A stretch of DNA of 64,000 nt from Torreya grandis. Lineage: Eukaryota; Streptophyta; Pinopsida; Cupressales; Taxaceae. Of the stretch, positions 22,281-36,100 are shown piece after piece; position 1 is the first letter of the stretch; every line of letters begins with the position of its first letter. Under the pieces are notes generated by a model. That model was given only the letters and a program-made list of their open reading frames with translations. It ran no database searches and was not told the origin of the DNA. The position numbers and the translations under genes are program-made. Location: NCBI GenBank assembly GCA_037957365.1, contig JARHVA010004903.1:953001-1017000 (forward strand). The letters run 5' to 3'.

Positions 22281-23900
22281 TGGAGGAGAGGTATGATAAA
22301 AAGGTTCCTAAAGATGGTATAACACAAGAATGATGTTCCCCTCAACATATAGTTAAGGAATGTGTAAGGCATGGTCCTCAAGTGGTAAGAGGATAGGTAA
22401 GATGGGTGAAAATGAAACTGGCAATACAGGCTCCTCTTATGGCAAAAGGATAGGTAAATGAGGTCATTCCTCATGTGGAAGTGGAATGGGTGTAGTAATA
22501 TCTTATAGCTAAGGAGGAAGGATGGGTAAAATAAACTCCACCAATTATGGGGGAGGAGTGGGTAAAATGGGAGCCTCCTACTGTGGGACAGGTTGGACTA
22601 GAGGTAAAGGAGAGACCATATTAACCATATGGATATTATGATCACATGAGTTATCAGTCATGGTCTAAATAATATTTTGATTGGGTGAATGGTTAAGAAA
22701 AGGTTATTTTAATACATCCATATTTTGATTAGCAAGTGTATTAGGGTTATCTAAGATGAGATCACCCCTATCAAGCATGTCTTAAACAATATTCTTGAAT
22801 GTTTTATATTTATTAGAATTGTAGACTTTGACTTGATGGTAGCCACAAAACTCATCCTCCTTGTACTAAGTAGGAATAGGATAGGAGGGATCAAACTGTA
22901 TAGGAGGCTTGATTTTAGGAAGAGTTATGGCTCCCTGTTGCAATAGTTTTTTTCCAAAATGGAAGTATATGACTCCCCAATGGGAGTGTATTATCTTTTT
23001 TCATACTATTGTTAGAATTGCTTGGTCATATTTTGTGAGGTTGAGGAACTAGGTTGGTTTTTGGTTATGGAAGAAGTTGATTTAACAACCACCACATTGG
23101 CAGAGCCTTTAGATTTTTGGTTAGAATGAGAAGGTTTAGAATAAGATGAGTCATTTGATTTGGAATTGGTGTTCTTACTATGCAACTTGACTTTGTCTTC
23201 ATTTATAGCCCATATCTCAAGTTTTCATGCCATTGTAAAGGCTTCATCAAATGTGTAGAAAGTTTGTACTTAGAGTATGGACAAAATGTGCTTAACACAA
23301 GCCCTTGAGAAGAGCTCAACAAGCTTAGGTTGGGGTAAAAAGAAGGAGAGTTTATTGATTAAGCCTCTCTAATGAGTGATAAAATCTATGATAGACTCAT
23401 CATCAAATTGTTTAATAGAATAAAGGTCCGTAATAGAAACCTTTTTAGAAATATTGATAGAAGAATGGTCTAGGAATAATTGTGCAAATTGGGTAAATGA
23501 GAAAAGGGAGTGCTAAATGATAGATCTATACCAATCCAAGGAAGAACCCAAAAGAGATATAGGGAAGGTGTGAATTAGTAAAGCATCATCATGTCCTATT
23601 AAATAACAATCATGTCTAAATGCTCACAAATGCTATTATGAGTCCTCTTTACTCTATAAGCAAGTAAATTTGGGGACATCCCATTGGATTAGATACAGGT
23701 GAATAGTCATAGAAGGATGGATGGTATCATTTCATATCTGATCATATGATAACACATTCTTTAAACCTAACATAGATGTCTTTAGATTAGACATCTTATC
23801 CATCATCATCTTTATGAGTTCTAAAGGAGGATTGGTTTCAGAGATACCCCCTAAGTTATAGGGAACCTAATAAGAGGTAGAGAGAGCATATGGCATAGCT
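22281..23900 (-). pseudogene. Gag of outer element (decayed)
   Basis: The minus strand reads, with many TAG/TAA stops, HTFPISLLGSSLDWYRS, IKQFDDESIIDFITH, LINKLSFFLPQPKLVELFSR and YTPIGESYTSILE, each parallel to the nested gag. The zinc-knuckle is CGYHQVKVYNSNKYK, with the GH pair and last Cys lost. Most stops sit where the nested copy has Gln or Trp, consistent with cytosine deamination. Confidence 0.8.
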
Positions 23901-25824
23901 TGATGTGGTTGTGTTGATGAAACATAGGGGTAGTGAGTCAAAGGCTGGGGGCAAAAATGAAAGGGGCTTGTCCTATTGGGTTAGAGACAATGCTTTGGTT
24001 AAATGTTTTTATTGTAGGTTGGGTTGTTGGCATGGTTATATTAGGTGAAGGGTTAGTCATAAATAATGTAATTATAGGTGCAAGAGTAGATGGGATGGGT
24101 AAAAATAAATTCTAAAATGGGGTTAGACTTGACTAAACTTCTTGCGGTTTTGAAGGTAGGGAAGTCACAACAGAATTTAGGTGAGATTAGGTGGTTGGTG
24201 ATGCTAAACTTTGGACATTGTTTATGGTTGGGTTACTTGTTAAAGAAGTGGTTTAAGTAACCATGGGGAACATAGTGGAGATAGTTGAAACTAAATTTAT
24301 TCCATCAAAAAAGTTGGCATACCATATAGTGGATCACACAAAAAATTGTGGGTTTGGCTCATGGCAAGGTAATGTTAAAGGGCTGCCACATTATGATCAA
24401 TAAATCTAACAAAATATTGATATCCTTCAAACACAATGGGAATTTGGTTGGGGTTGGGAGTATGCTTTATATATTAAGTATGCTCCATGATAGAATCAAC
24501 AATAAGAGGGGAAGGTGGAAGTGGTTGCCAACTTACATAATTGGTAAGAATTTTAGCTTAACTTCACATCAATACCATGCAATAAGAAGTATAAATAGTC
24601 TTAAAAATATATATTAGTGATAGAGAGAGGAGAAACTAGGTTTGGGTACAAGTAGGTAGGTTGTTTTAACTTGTTATTTTTATCAAACTAAAAATACCCA
24701 ATTTACACAATCATCGACATCGGTCACTTGATCAAAGTCAGTAGGTTAAAGTCTACTAATGTCAATGGATTTAACTAATGTCGATCATTATGGAGTCTTA
24801 GGACATGAAAAATCCAATGTTTTAGAAACCCAGAGGTAAAATCTAGGCAAAATAGACGATGTAATAGGTCTATATAAGGAGGATGAAAACTTAGAAAACT
24901 TGATATAATAGGTTATATAGCCTGAGTATTATGAATGGTGTTGATTTTGTAAATCAATCAAAAAGCATCCTTACCAACTCTAAAATATATAAGGTAATAA
25001 AAAATCAAAAAAAGAACATATAGACACTAATTATTAACTCTCTAGAGATTAATTTTATTCTCGTGTTGGCTTATGCATTAATCAGATAGTGAGATGAGAG
25101 TTTGATTATTGATGATACTAAAAATCAATTTAGAGCTAGTTTCAGGTTGGTTTTGGTGCTCAAGAGGAAATATATGTTAGACTAGGTACATAGCTTGTTA
25201 TAAGAGCTTTCTTCCCACACTTCATATAACTAAAGACAAGCTGGGTCGCTTAGCCAATATATACCTTATGTCTAGAGTTTATACTCTACCAAAGAATGGA
25301 GTGGGTTCTCCCCTTGGTGGTGAAATCTAAGTAGGATAGCTAGTTAAGGTAAGGTGATCCACCAAATGATGAAATTCTGATGGGCCTTATCTCAGGTATA
25401 ACATGGGTGTACTATGATTCATTCATAATGCTTGTAATTAACTAGGTGAGGTAATATGTAGCAAGAAAACAATGAAGTACATTAAGTTTTAAACCCAAAT
25501 CTTAAGTGTTTTGATTTGAATGAAAACAATGATGAAATTGGAGAAGAGAATGAATTTCACTATCCTAATATGCATTCAAGAAGAGATAAATAAGATATTC
25601 TTTTTATCTTGCAATAAAAATGATAAGTTTCTTTTAAAGGCAAAAGAAAGAGAAGAGTGGTAAGGAAGAAGAAATTTTAGTTTATTGCCTTTAAATAGAA
25701 AATAAAATGTTGAATATTTTATTTTGAGGAAAAAGAGAGGGAGAAAGTGCAAGGAACAAAATTTTCACTACAATATACCTATATGAATGCTTAAAATAAG
25801 AAATGAACCCAAGGAAAACTCTAA
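23901..25824 (-). other. 5' leader of outer element (and gag N-terminus remnants)
   Basis: 23900-24320 aligns loosely with the Ser/Thr/Pro-rich start of the nested gag. 25088-25400 matches the nested leader clearly. A patch at 24714-24790 again carries GACATCGGTCA / AATGTCGATCA phrases like the LTR arrays. No gene is supported. Confidence 0.5.
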
Positions 25825-25843
25825 GGTCCCACCGAGTGTGCTA
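25825..25843 (-). other. Primer-binding site of outer element (decayed)
   Basis: The minus strand reads TAGCACACTCGGTGGGACC. It differs from the nested element's site by transitions only and sits four bases from the 5' LTR. Confidence 0.65.
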
Positions 25844-25847
25844 GAAA

Positions 25848-27296
25848 TGTTTCACTAAATTTTGAATCTATTTGATGTTTAAGGATAAATAGAGATCAAG
25901 GGTAGGGATTAGAGATTAGAGAGAACTCAGATTGGTTGCATATTGTATCTAGATGATGTTGATCACTCCTTTTAGGCTAGGAAGGACTACTTACAAATAA
26001 GAAATCGCTACTACTAAAAATATTTGTTAGTAGATATATGAGTGGGCTGCCAAGCTATGCACTTGTTCCTAAGAGTTTCAAAACTCCTTAGGGATGATAG
26101 TCCACTTTTTTAAATAAAATGGTAATGAATAATAAGATGAAAGAGATATTAAGAGAGAGATATGCATACAATTCTTGTAGTCTAAGTGTAGTAGAGAGTG
26201 ATACAGTGAAGGTAATATGGGTTATTAGTATTTTTGAAGGTTGTTTAGGTAGGCTTAGAGAAGTTGGAAATACATAGTCATCAATGTCGATTAGGCTACC
26301 AATGTCAGTGAAAAGATATGACCAACATCAGTTATGTGATCAATGTCGATAGGGGAACTAAGTTCTTAGGGAGATTACAAGAGACTTTTCTAAGTTGAGA
26401 GGTAGATGTTGGTCAGGTTTTTGAGAATGGGAAGAGTCGTAAGGGAGTGGGTAAGGCTCAGGTGGGTCTAGATAGAGGGTTGATATGTTTCAAGAAGAGG
26501 GAAATAGGTGAAGGATTTTTTCAACTCCTTCACAAGGAGAGTTAGGAAATTTGTAAAATAATAAACATTATAACGTAAATTAATTATAAAATGACTATTT
26601 AAAGGAATTACAAAACATAGAGACATACTTAGTTGGTGAAATAGATGAACTATGAGTGCTAGATAGATGGATATAATGAGGAATGAATAGAAAAGATAAG
26701 CATGTGTTGTTGCTTTAGAATAATCCAAGCTCTGTACAGTATATCAATTCCTAATCTAGACTAATTTATGTAGAGTAATGGTAAGCCTAGATGTAGAAAG
26801 TTGAATGTTAAATCTTGTACATGGATTAATGATTTTTTTATTTATATTGACCTAAATATTAGCTTGGAATTTGGCTTAAGTAACCAATGTTGGCAATCCC
26901 ATCGATGTCGGCCATGGGTTGAATGATGTTGGTGGCATGAGAATAGGTAAAAGGGTTATATTTAGCCTATTTTTTATTCCTTCTCTTTCTAAGTGTGGTA
27001 TTCATTAGGAAATGGTAGAAATGTGAGGAAGTAATTAGTTAGGAATCTATGTTAAAGGTGATAATAAGTCATGGGTAGTTAGGATTAGGGGACTAAGTAT
27101 TTAGGTGACTCAAAGGGTAAGAATTAGTCTTAGGATGATTTGGCCAGGTAAGGTGGCATAAGTAGTTTTTAATTAAATTAATTAAATGTGTGAGGGGTGA
27201 AAACATTGGTTAGGATGGCTAATTATTAAAATGGGATCAAGGGTGGTTTCAACATAGGGCGTTACGCACATGTGTGATGTGATTTTGGTGTTTACA
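25848..27296 (-). repeat. 5' LTR of outer Tat-like element
   Basis: 1449 bp, TGTTTCAC at the left and GGTGTTTACA at the right on the plus strand. Decayed motif arrays lie near 26279-26360 (CATCAATGTCGAT, ACCAATGTCAGTG, ATCAATGTCGATA), in the region equivalent to array B of the nested LTR. Confidence 0.88.
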
Positions 27297-30198
27297 CATA
27301 CAATGTTACCTTGCCATCTGACTTGTGACATAACACTCATGTTGTCACAAGCCCTATCATGACCTTATAGATATATAGAATGAACATAAGATAAATATCA
27401 AACAAACTCATGCTTAACCTAGGATAGATTGTATCTGATCATGTATTTCACTAAGCTACGGCTCATATCTCATCCATCAACTATGGTGTATTACAAATCA
27501 TTGACATCCCATCTATCAGAAGTTAAATAAATGCATGGACAACTTCCAAGGTGATATCCACCCTATGGCATCCCCCTACACCTCTCATCCTAAAGTGTTG
27601 GTCAACCATTCACATGCTTCTAAGAACATGAAAATTAGATCAACACTTAAAGGTATTCATCTCATCTCCATAATACCTATGAAACCTAAGGTGACCAGTC
27701 GATCCATGTCTACCAACCACTCCAATAAATTTGGTATCTAGGATGCATCCACTAGGCACCAAAATATATGTCATCTCTAAAAAAATATCAATTATTAGAG
27801 GATGTATTATATCTCAATGTCATAAATATTAAAATACATTCTTAAATATTCTTATAATTTTACAAATTTATTACTTAATTATCTTGCATGATTTAGTTTT
27901 TAAGTTTTCTTATTTTTTAAATAATTAGTCTATTTAATACTAAATTAGCCATTTTCCAACTTTAGCATATTACATCAACCTTATGGTAAGAAATCATCCT
28001 CTTTTAACAAACTATATTAGACACATAGTACAAACTCCATTGGCCAGAGGGTTTTATGCCAACCATCTTCCTATTTTAAAACTACATCAACCTACTTTTA
28101 TGTACTTAGACATCTTTAATGATACAACATTAGCCCATTGATAAGTAATCAATCCCTATTTTTCTCTCACCTTAAAAACTGAGTTGATAGGGTTGAATCT
28201 ATTCTTAGTCTAAAGTGATTTTTTAACCATTTACCATAAATGCCTTAAGGATTTATTGGTCTAATCTTTTCCTATCCAATACCCCATTCTACCCCTAGTT
28301 TACCTAAGAATTTCTTAGGGTTAGTTTTGGTTTCTATATTTTTCCTAACTTCTAAGTTTCTATATTTATCTTAATTTTAATAAAAATTACTCAAATTTTG
28401 AAATTAATTATTTTTACTTTTGTTACACCCATTGTGACCGCTATGCATCCCCCACATCATAGTTGTTGTCTCCTTACCATGGTCACTCACTAGGCTCATA
28501 TTAGGTCTCTTAGAGTAATATTTTCTTATAATGGAAAAAATAACAAAGGAATTGATTTTTACCCTATTTATATTTACTATTCAAAAGTTTTTATGTATCA
28601 AATATTTACAATCAAATTCTATTTTTCAAATATATCTTTGTTTCTACTAGCTATTTTTCCAAACTGCAAAATGTTTTGGAATTTTGATATTATAGAAAAT
28701 GTTTTCACATATGCCATGTATATTTTTCAAAAAAAAATTTTTTTTTTCTAATTTATATAGGTTCACCTAATGTTACCTACGTTGAACACTTTCACATATA
28801 TTTCACTTCATTCCTTATTCAAAACACTAAAGTAAGTAAAGGTATGTATTTTTTAATTATGTTCTTTCATTTATCTTGTTCCCTTCTTACTACGATTTAT
28901 TTAGCTTGAGCACTATGTGTTATTATGTTATTTTCTATAAACACCATCCCATATTACACCTATGTGACGTGTGATGAGATTAGAGTGGGGCATATGTTTA
29001 CACATAATATTTTCAATTTTTTTCATATTGATGTTTTATCTCTCGTATGAACCCATCAAGTCTCAATATATTTGATTTCATGCCTTAAAGGGTGCACTGA
29101 GAAAGGTGGGTATATATTTAGTGCTTTGTGATATTGTTATCCCCTATAGCACTAATTGTTATCTATGTAACCATCTCCTATACACTTCCAAAAGATTTGC
29201 TTCCTTTCTTACACATTCTTCCAAGTGATTCACCACTTTACTTATCCCCTATCTAAGACAAAACACCTTTTTGACATTTACCAAATAATGTCAACCTATG
29301 CCAACATTATATTCTTATTGATGTTTGCATGTTACAAATATAGGTTGTCCTTGGTTGACCTAGACTGGGACTTAATATTTTTTTTATCAATTAATTATAC
29401 AGAGTTAAATTGGGTTGACCCTATCAACTAAACTTTTAAAAAAAAACTATGGTTAGATTCAACTATACATACACAATCATTTTGTCATTTATTAGATAGG
29501 AAGAGAAGAATAATAATATTATATTTTACATATTCTTATCCACCATTCTAATTGAGGAATATTTCTTAGGGTTTTAATACTTTCTTTAGAGATACAAATC
29601 TTATCTTTTTGAAAAGTATTTTGGAAACATAGAGAAATTATGTAGCTTAAGACTATTTTATCTTTGAGATCCTTATATACTACAACATATTTCGAATCAC
29701 CTTGACCAACGGAGATATTGAGGCTTCATGGATTCATATTTAAAGGTAAGTATTCCTAGCTTCATTCTTCCTTTGTCAAAATAGATAGATTTACATTTGT
29801 ACTTATCTCCCATGAATTAAGATTTCCAATACATTGAATTGAGTATATATCTTTTATTCATGTTAAATTTTTATGTTTATTTCCCCCACTTTGTGCTATA
29901 ATATTTGTTTATCACTATATTAAACTTTACTTTACTTTGCATATACTTAGTGAGTATGAAAACATAGGACCTATATAGGGTTATTACATGGTTTTTCCTA
30001 ACTAGATCCTTTCTAACCCTCTCTAGTTACATTATTATGATAAGATACCCCTTAGGTAGGTCTAGTGGATCCATCTTGGTCATGACCTTGAATGTTTAAA
30101 TGTATCAACAACTGAAAGTGTAATTAGTATTTATCTTCTCTGAACTAGATTGATTAATAGGTCAGCTACATTTTCCTTTATATACAAGGAAAAATACA
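27297..30198 (+). repeat. Ancient long LTR X, left copy (right part)
   Basis: It matches 39340-42170 in order but at low identity. The clearest blocks are AAGGTGATATCCACC against AAGGTTATATCCACC, the ATCCCATATTACAC / GGGCATATGTTTACACATA lines (about 28948-29000 against 40922-40985), TTAAAGGGTGCAC...GGTGGG (about 29086) and a GTAAGTAT site (about 29744 against 41717). No coding. The LTR boundaries cannot be fixed. Confidence 0.5.
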
Positions 30199-30757
30199 TG
30201 AGGTTTTATCCCTCTTTATAGTCTTGGTATATAGGAAAATTAATATCATGAAGGGGTGTTGAGGATTTCCACTAGATACCTTAAAAACATGGAGATTTAG
30301 GGTTTGCACATAAAATCAATAAAAATATATCATTTATAGAGATACAAAACTTGTGCACACATGAACAAAACTAGCATACCCAAACATAGGTGCACCGAAA
30401 AGATCAAAAAAATTATACACAAAGGGAACTTTTTCTTAATTAGGGACATTAAAACCACATAGAGATGCTATCCAAATAGGGTGATAATGTCTAAGAAGGT
30501 TTTTGATACCTAGATTCTATCAGTGACACACAGATCAACCTCTATCTTAGTTTATAGCCTCTAGATCTCCCTTTCTATTCATTTTATAGCTAAGTAATTG
30601 ATTACATTATTTATTTCTAGTTTTTGGAAAGGTCAAATTAAGTTAGTTCTATTACAAATTAGTGGCTATATTTATTTCTATTTCTACACTGATTTACTAT
30701 ACTCAGACCCTTAGAAACCTAGGATTTAGATTCATTAAGTTCTAAATAGTTAAAATT
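30199..30757 (+). repeat. 5' LTR of element Y
   Basis: It matches 36789-37386, for example TGTTGAGGAT, ACTTGTGCACA, TTTTATAGCTAAGTA and AACCTAGGATTTA lines in the same order. The left limit is set by loss of similarity and could be off by tens of bases. Confidence 0.6.
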
Positions 30758-30759
30758 TT

Positions 30760-30777
30760 TGGTGAACCTGACTTACT
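30760..30777 (+). other. Candidate primer-binding site of element Y
   Basis: TGGTGAACCTGACTTACT starts about three bases after the left repeat. It begins with the TGG expected opposite a tRNA CCA end. The tRNA is not identified. Confidence 0.45.
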
Positions 30778-31559
30778 CAAACCCTAAACCTAGATTCTAC
30801 TAGGGTTTATATCCTTATTTTTCCTATTTTCATTGGTTGTGTTAAGATTTTCATATTTCATACAATTTTTTTTAGCATCCCTCTTTAAATTTGTTTACTA
30901 TATGTCATCTAAAAAATATCTCTCTTCCCTTAAGAAGAAGTGATATGATTATAGACAATCCTACTAAACATACTTAGATTCTTTTTGTTTGATCTTATAC
31001 AATGAGAAAATGACCAGTTAAAACCCCCATAAGTGATCCTTCATACCTTGATTATGTATACTTAAATGATACTGAATCTAAAGATGAGCAATATAATAAA
31101 GATCAAGATGATATATAAGATGGGAATTAGGACACTCTCCCCCACTTAATAATTAAAATTTTATAGTCAATAAATATGATATTATATAATTTTTCAAAGA
31201 TAGACTTTGATAATAGCCTCATGATCATGCATAGATTCTACAAGTCATAATGGAAATAAAGAACAAATCAAATAATGGTCAAGCCTATACTCCTCTACAT
31301 TAAAAAATTATTATACCTAATTTGGGGCCAACACATCTTGTACAAAAATAATTTTTAACTCAACAACCTTCAGTAGAAGCTACATCTCCTATGGCTAGTT
31401 ACTCATCTATAGATGTACAATCCCTTGTGCAAGAGATTTGTTTTTTGTAGGCTAAGGTGTTACATCTTGAAAAGGGAGATACTAGGTCATAACATACGTT
31501 ATGTTATCATTTTATTTTACATACACCTTTGGAAAATTACGTAGTGGTAACTCCTTTTG

Positions 31560-32560
31560 CATCTATATTCATGACACCTAAGCTTACATTGTATGATGGT
31601 AAGGGTGAACCAAATCACCATATATGAGATTTACACATAGCATGTTTGGGCTATGTGTCTAATGATTGGATGTTCACTAAGTTTTTCCCATATAATGTAA
31701 AGGACTATGCCTTACATTGGTTCTATATTCTTTTAAATTAGTATATCACCACATTTAATCCATTGGCATATACATTTTTAGCACACCTCTCAATTAACAT
31801 CATTGATAAGATCTCATATGGTCAAGTAGCACAACTGAAGAAAAACTCCAATGAGCCTATTTCATTATATATCTTATGATATAAAACTATATTGGCAAAT
31901 ATGACTAGCCCCATAGTAGATAGAGAAATCCAAGATAGATTCAAATAAATCCTAATACCAACATTACATGAAAGTATTTTATTTAAGAAGTTTCCAACCT
32001 TCACAAATTTATGCCACATAGTGAAAGAAAGGGTAGTTAAGATTATCTCTATGGGAAAATTAAAATATACAAGTAGATTAAAGTCAACTACTAATATTTA
32101 TAATATGACTCCATAGAAATTAAGTGCCACTAAAATAAGTATGATCAAGAGGCCATAGTTAATGCATCTTCAGAGCCATCTCTTCACTTGGTTTCATTGG
32201 CTCTTCCACATAGAGTTTTCACCAACCTTCCAAAATCATCATCACACGTTTTAGATTAGCTCTTGGAATTAAATGTCATATCTCTCACTCCCATCAAAGA
32301 GGTTGATATAACATGTCCTCTTCAAAAAATATATGATTTTAATACATTCTATGATTATCATAAGGCACTAAGCCATACTACAAATTGATGTATAATCTTG
32401 AAACATAAGATAAAAGATTTGATATAAGCCAACATAATTAACATGGGAACACCTATATAGGAACCCAAATTTTATCAAATGGAAGCTAAGGAGTTTAAAA
32501 TATTTTTGGATCCATTTACAAAGCATACAACTAATGAGGTAGGGGAACTTCAAGTGTTCA
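31560..32560 (+). pseudogene. Gag of element Y (decayed)
   Basis: The plus strand reads TPKLTLYDGKGEPNHHI, TKFFPYNVKDYALHWF, FLAHLSINI and LKKNSNEPISLYI in gag order. Near 32350 there is YDYHKALSHTTN-stop-CIILKHKIKDLI, the remains of a C-x2-H...GH-x4-C knuckle. Stops and a frameshift are present. It is related to, but clearly different from, the Tat-like gag at 17000-17900. Confidence 0.7.
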
Positions 32561-32739
32561 CTCTATGTATCGAGCATATCCACCACTAGAATCATACGAC
32601 ACTATTAAAGAGTGTGCACACCCCATACAGAATATCATTGTGTGTATCATACTACAATACCAACTATAACACTCATCACTCTCTTATAGTAAGACATTAT
32701 CAATTAATTAGATTTATATTTACTCTTTGTGTGAGCCTA

Positions 32740-33130
32740 CATCGATGATCATCCTATTTAGAATGTTATGGTTGATAATGGGTCAAGTAGTAACATGCGC
32801 ACTATAAAACTTATACAACATTTAGGATACTTAGAGTAGTATATTTATCCTAATAAGATAGTTATTCATGGTTTTAGTATCAATTTTTAGATCTCCATTT
32901 AGGATATTTTACTTGCACTATAAGTTGGACCAATATATGTAGCCACTAGATTATTAATAGTACCTAGTGAAATCATATTTGGCATGTTATTAGGTAGGCC
33001 ATAGATACATCAGCTATGAGTCTTTACATCTACTATGCATAAATGCCTCAAGTACATACATGTTAATCAAGTGATCATAGGTGAGGTTATTTCATATGAG
33101 TATCCTTTACATGCCCCACAAGAAGTCACA
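32740..33130 (+). pseudogene. Aspartic protease of element Y (decayed)
   Basis: The active-site segment VDNGSSSN is intact at 32771-32794 (catalytic Asp kept), followed by LIQHLGYLE, and MLLGRP at 32984-33001, the usual end of a retrotransposon protease. Several stops lie between. This is where RT would normally follow, and none is seen. Confidence 0.72.
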
Positions 33131-36100
33131 CAATAACTACCAGTTATAGTTTTGAGCATAGTTCTTATCAATACACTATAGATTCTAGTGTAACCACTAG
33201 TGTAGGTGAGGTATACTCCTACATTATTACCACATATGCATAATTTCCCATATACACCATTACTATAGAGACCCCTACATATAATATATGTTGAATATTA
33301 TATATGGCCTCCCTCTACTCCTTTTCTTCTAAGATTAGTATTATTGATTTCTTAGGGTTTTGAACATAGGTAACTTATGCCAGCTACAACATATTATACC
33401 AAATGGGTCCTTAATACCCTTATAGTTCATAAGACACCACAATTATTTTAATAAATTCATAACATCACTTCATAAGTAATCGCACTATAGATTACTAAAT
33501 ACAACATGCTATAAGACCTCAATTACTTTTTCATATAGCATGCATAATCAATGTTCCATTATTTGACACATGGCACATTGACAATGAGTCTTGTACATAT
33601 TTGTCTTATTTATTTATCCTTGTATATAGTTTAATTTTAATTTTTATTCTACATAACTTATATCCATAAAATACAAAAATAATATAATATGTCAAAACAC
33701 AAAAACATTCAAATATTTACTTTGAAAATATAAATTATAGATTGTATGCATTGCCAGGTTTACACTTATTATATTTTACAAATTCTAAATATGATTGATA
33801 TCTTAGTATATTAAATTTTATCATACATAAATGCTTCAATTATTATTTTCAAGTTCTTTTAGATTACTATAAGACTTAGGTCCACTATACCAATCTAGAT
33901 TTGATATTATCTACCAACTAGGGGTGTATACATAGATATACATATTAGTTTGGTGAATTCATCCATTTAGGTGCATCATATACATAATTTTGATTGTCAT
34001 GTTATATCTTTCTAAAATTTACATCATAGATTCTTGATTGTTATATCCTAATATTGATCATCCTATATTATTCAAATTCACTATTGACACTACTACTTTA
34101 GACTCAACATTATGTATATCTTAGTTCTTATATAGATTTGTACCAAATGTTTATGCATAATTTCACTTATATATTTCTTAGTTTATACTTGATTGTGTCT
34201 CTATACTTATTATATTCAAATGAATTTGACTATACCATTGCTTTATGGCTCTATGCCACTTCTTTTCATTATATGTATGCTTCAGACATGTGCCCATGCC
34301 CTTGTATGTGCCTTCATGATTGTGTATGTAAACATTTGAACATATCCTTCCATGTGGGTCTAAGCCAAATTTCTTATTGTTTTCATATTTGAACATGACA
34401 TTATGTGTCTTGATTTATTATATTTAGTGACATGTGTCCATGTCCCTTGTATTGCACCCCCTTATCCTACTTTGCATGCCTCATGTGTGTTATATGTATG
34501 ACCTTTTGTATGCATCATGGCCATGACACTTGTTTCCTTATTTTTAAACACTCTAGTTTTATATACCATGATGGACCTCATTCATCTCCCCTTCCTACTT
34601 GGGTGACATGATGATCATACCCCATCCCCCTTTGGTATCTACTCAACTATTACTTAGATTTATTTCTATTATAAATTATTATATCTATCTTGATGGCCTT
34701 GTGAATGTTAGACCTAACATATATCACACATTAAAAATTTATGCTCAGATTACCATATATTTTGATGTCATGTATGTACATTATATTGGTTTATTGAAGA
34801 TATCATATATGCTCTAACTAACACACATTTTAATAAGATTTTTCTTATAAGGAAAATATTTTCACAAGTATAAATCCCCTCAAAAGAAGGGGAATTCATA
34901 GGAGTTTCTCACATAGATCAGACTATCTAAATGTACTTAGAGTATGGGTTTTAGCACATAGTCTCATAACACAAATTATATTTATGAAAACATAGTGGGA
35001 AATAGTGACACAAATACTAGTTATAGTGGCACAAAAATTAGAATAATTGGACATTATCACCCAATTTGGGACACTAGTGACATAGGGTGTTACTATACAA
35101 GATATGGTGATATTGTCCAATATCTTGAGTTTCAAAAAAAATCCATATTGGCTAGAAAAGTATAGTATTTATAGTCTAAGTTTGCATAAGTTTAGTTATA
35201 GATTATTAATTTAGGCTCGATTTAACTTAGATTCATACTACTTTACTTAAAATGGGGTCATCATGCATGACATGATCATTATTATTTCAATAAAAATGCT
35301 CAAATATAGATTATTAAAACTCAATCCAAATCTACAAACTCAAATATCAAATTTGAGGGCATGTGCATGTCACATTATTTTCATATGCTCATTTATAAAT
35401 GGGTTGATTAGTGGAATGACAAACTCCATGTCATTATATAAGTTTTACAAAATAGACATCATGTTCCAAATTACACACCAAATTCATGCTTTACTTCATC
35501 TATAATGGTTGGCATTCTTGAGTGGCCTAGAGTTGCCTAATATTCCTAAGTCTTCATACAACTAATATACATAGTTACACATATATAGTTACATCATGTA
35601 GTTTCAATATAATATGCATCTATTACACATGGGTAGGAAATGATGGATTAATAGTATACTTGAGTTATTTAGACACCTACATAAGAGGGTTAAACACACC
35701 ATCAATATAATCCAAGTTACTCATAGGTCATGATACACCAAGAAGGGGTGGGTAATGATGGACTCAAAACTGGATTGAGTTATTGATCCATCCACACGAG
35801 GATTGAGAAATCATTAGCTCAGTCCAAGTTATTCATTGATTGATAATTATCTACATACATACACATATTATCATCAAGTTTATTCATTAGTTCAAATATT
35901 CATTGAGGTATATTCATTCCTTTCCTTTCTCTTATCTTTTTACTCAATTTTATCTCTTTTCTCAATTTTGTCTTTGATTTTGATATCTCACAATGACTAA
36001 TATATGCACATTTTACTTGTGAGATACACAAGCGATCATGCTTCACATACTCAAATCTAGATTCATTGATTCACCTCTTAGGTAAGTCTGGGTACACTTA

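Larger units (their letters stand above)
506..27296 (-). mobile_element. Ty3/gypsy Tat/Ogre-like LTR retrotransposon (outer element), split by a nested relative
   Basis: LTRs lie at 506-1974 and 25848-27296. All coding remnants (gag, proline-rich region, protease, RT, RNase H, integrase) read on the minus strand, so the right copy is the 5' LTR. Without the nested insert and one copy of its target duplication the element is about 17.9 kb. Tat/Ogre placement rests on the protein order, an archaeal-type RNase H (TxNxxEYEA motif), the protease context and an extra antisense gene between integrase and the 3' LTR, all known for that lineage. The first 220 aligned LTR bases differ at roughly 15% by eye, so it is old. 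The flanking 5-mers are aatat and catac. They agree at three of five bases, so a target duplication is not proven. Confidence 0.85.

Noticed and set aside
506..27296. aatat/catac as target-site duplication of the outer element
   Set aside because: Only three of five bases agree, which is too weak to claim, though decay could explain it.
34138..34396. 84-codon and 72-codon ORFs in element Y interior
   Set aside because: Cys/Tyr/His-rich by composition of a local repeat, opposite strands overlap, and no domain is recognisable.
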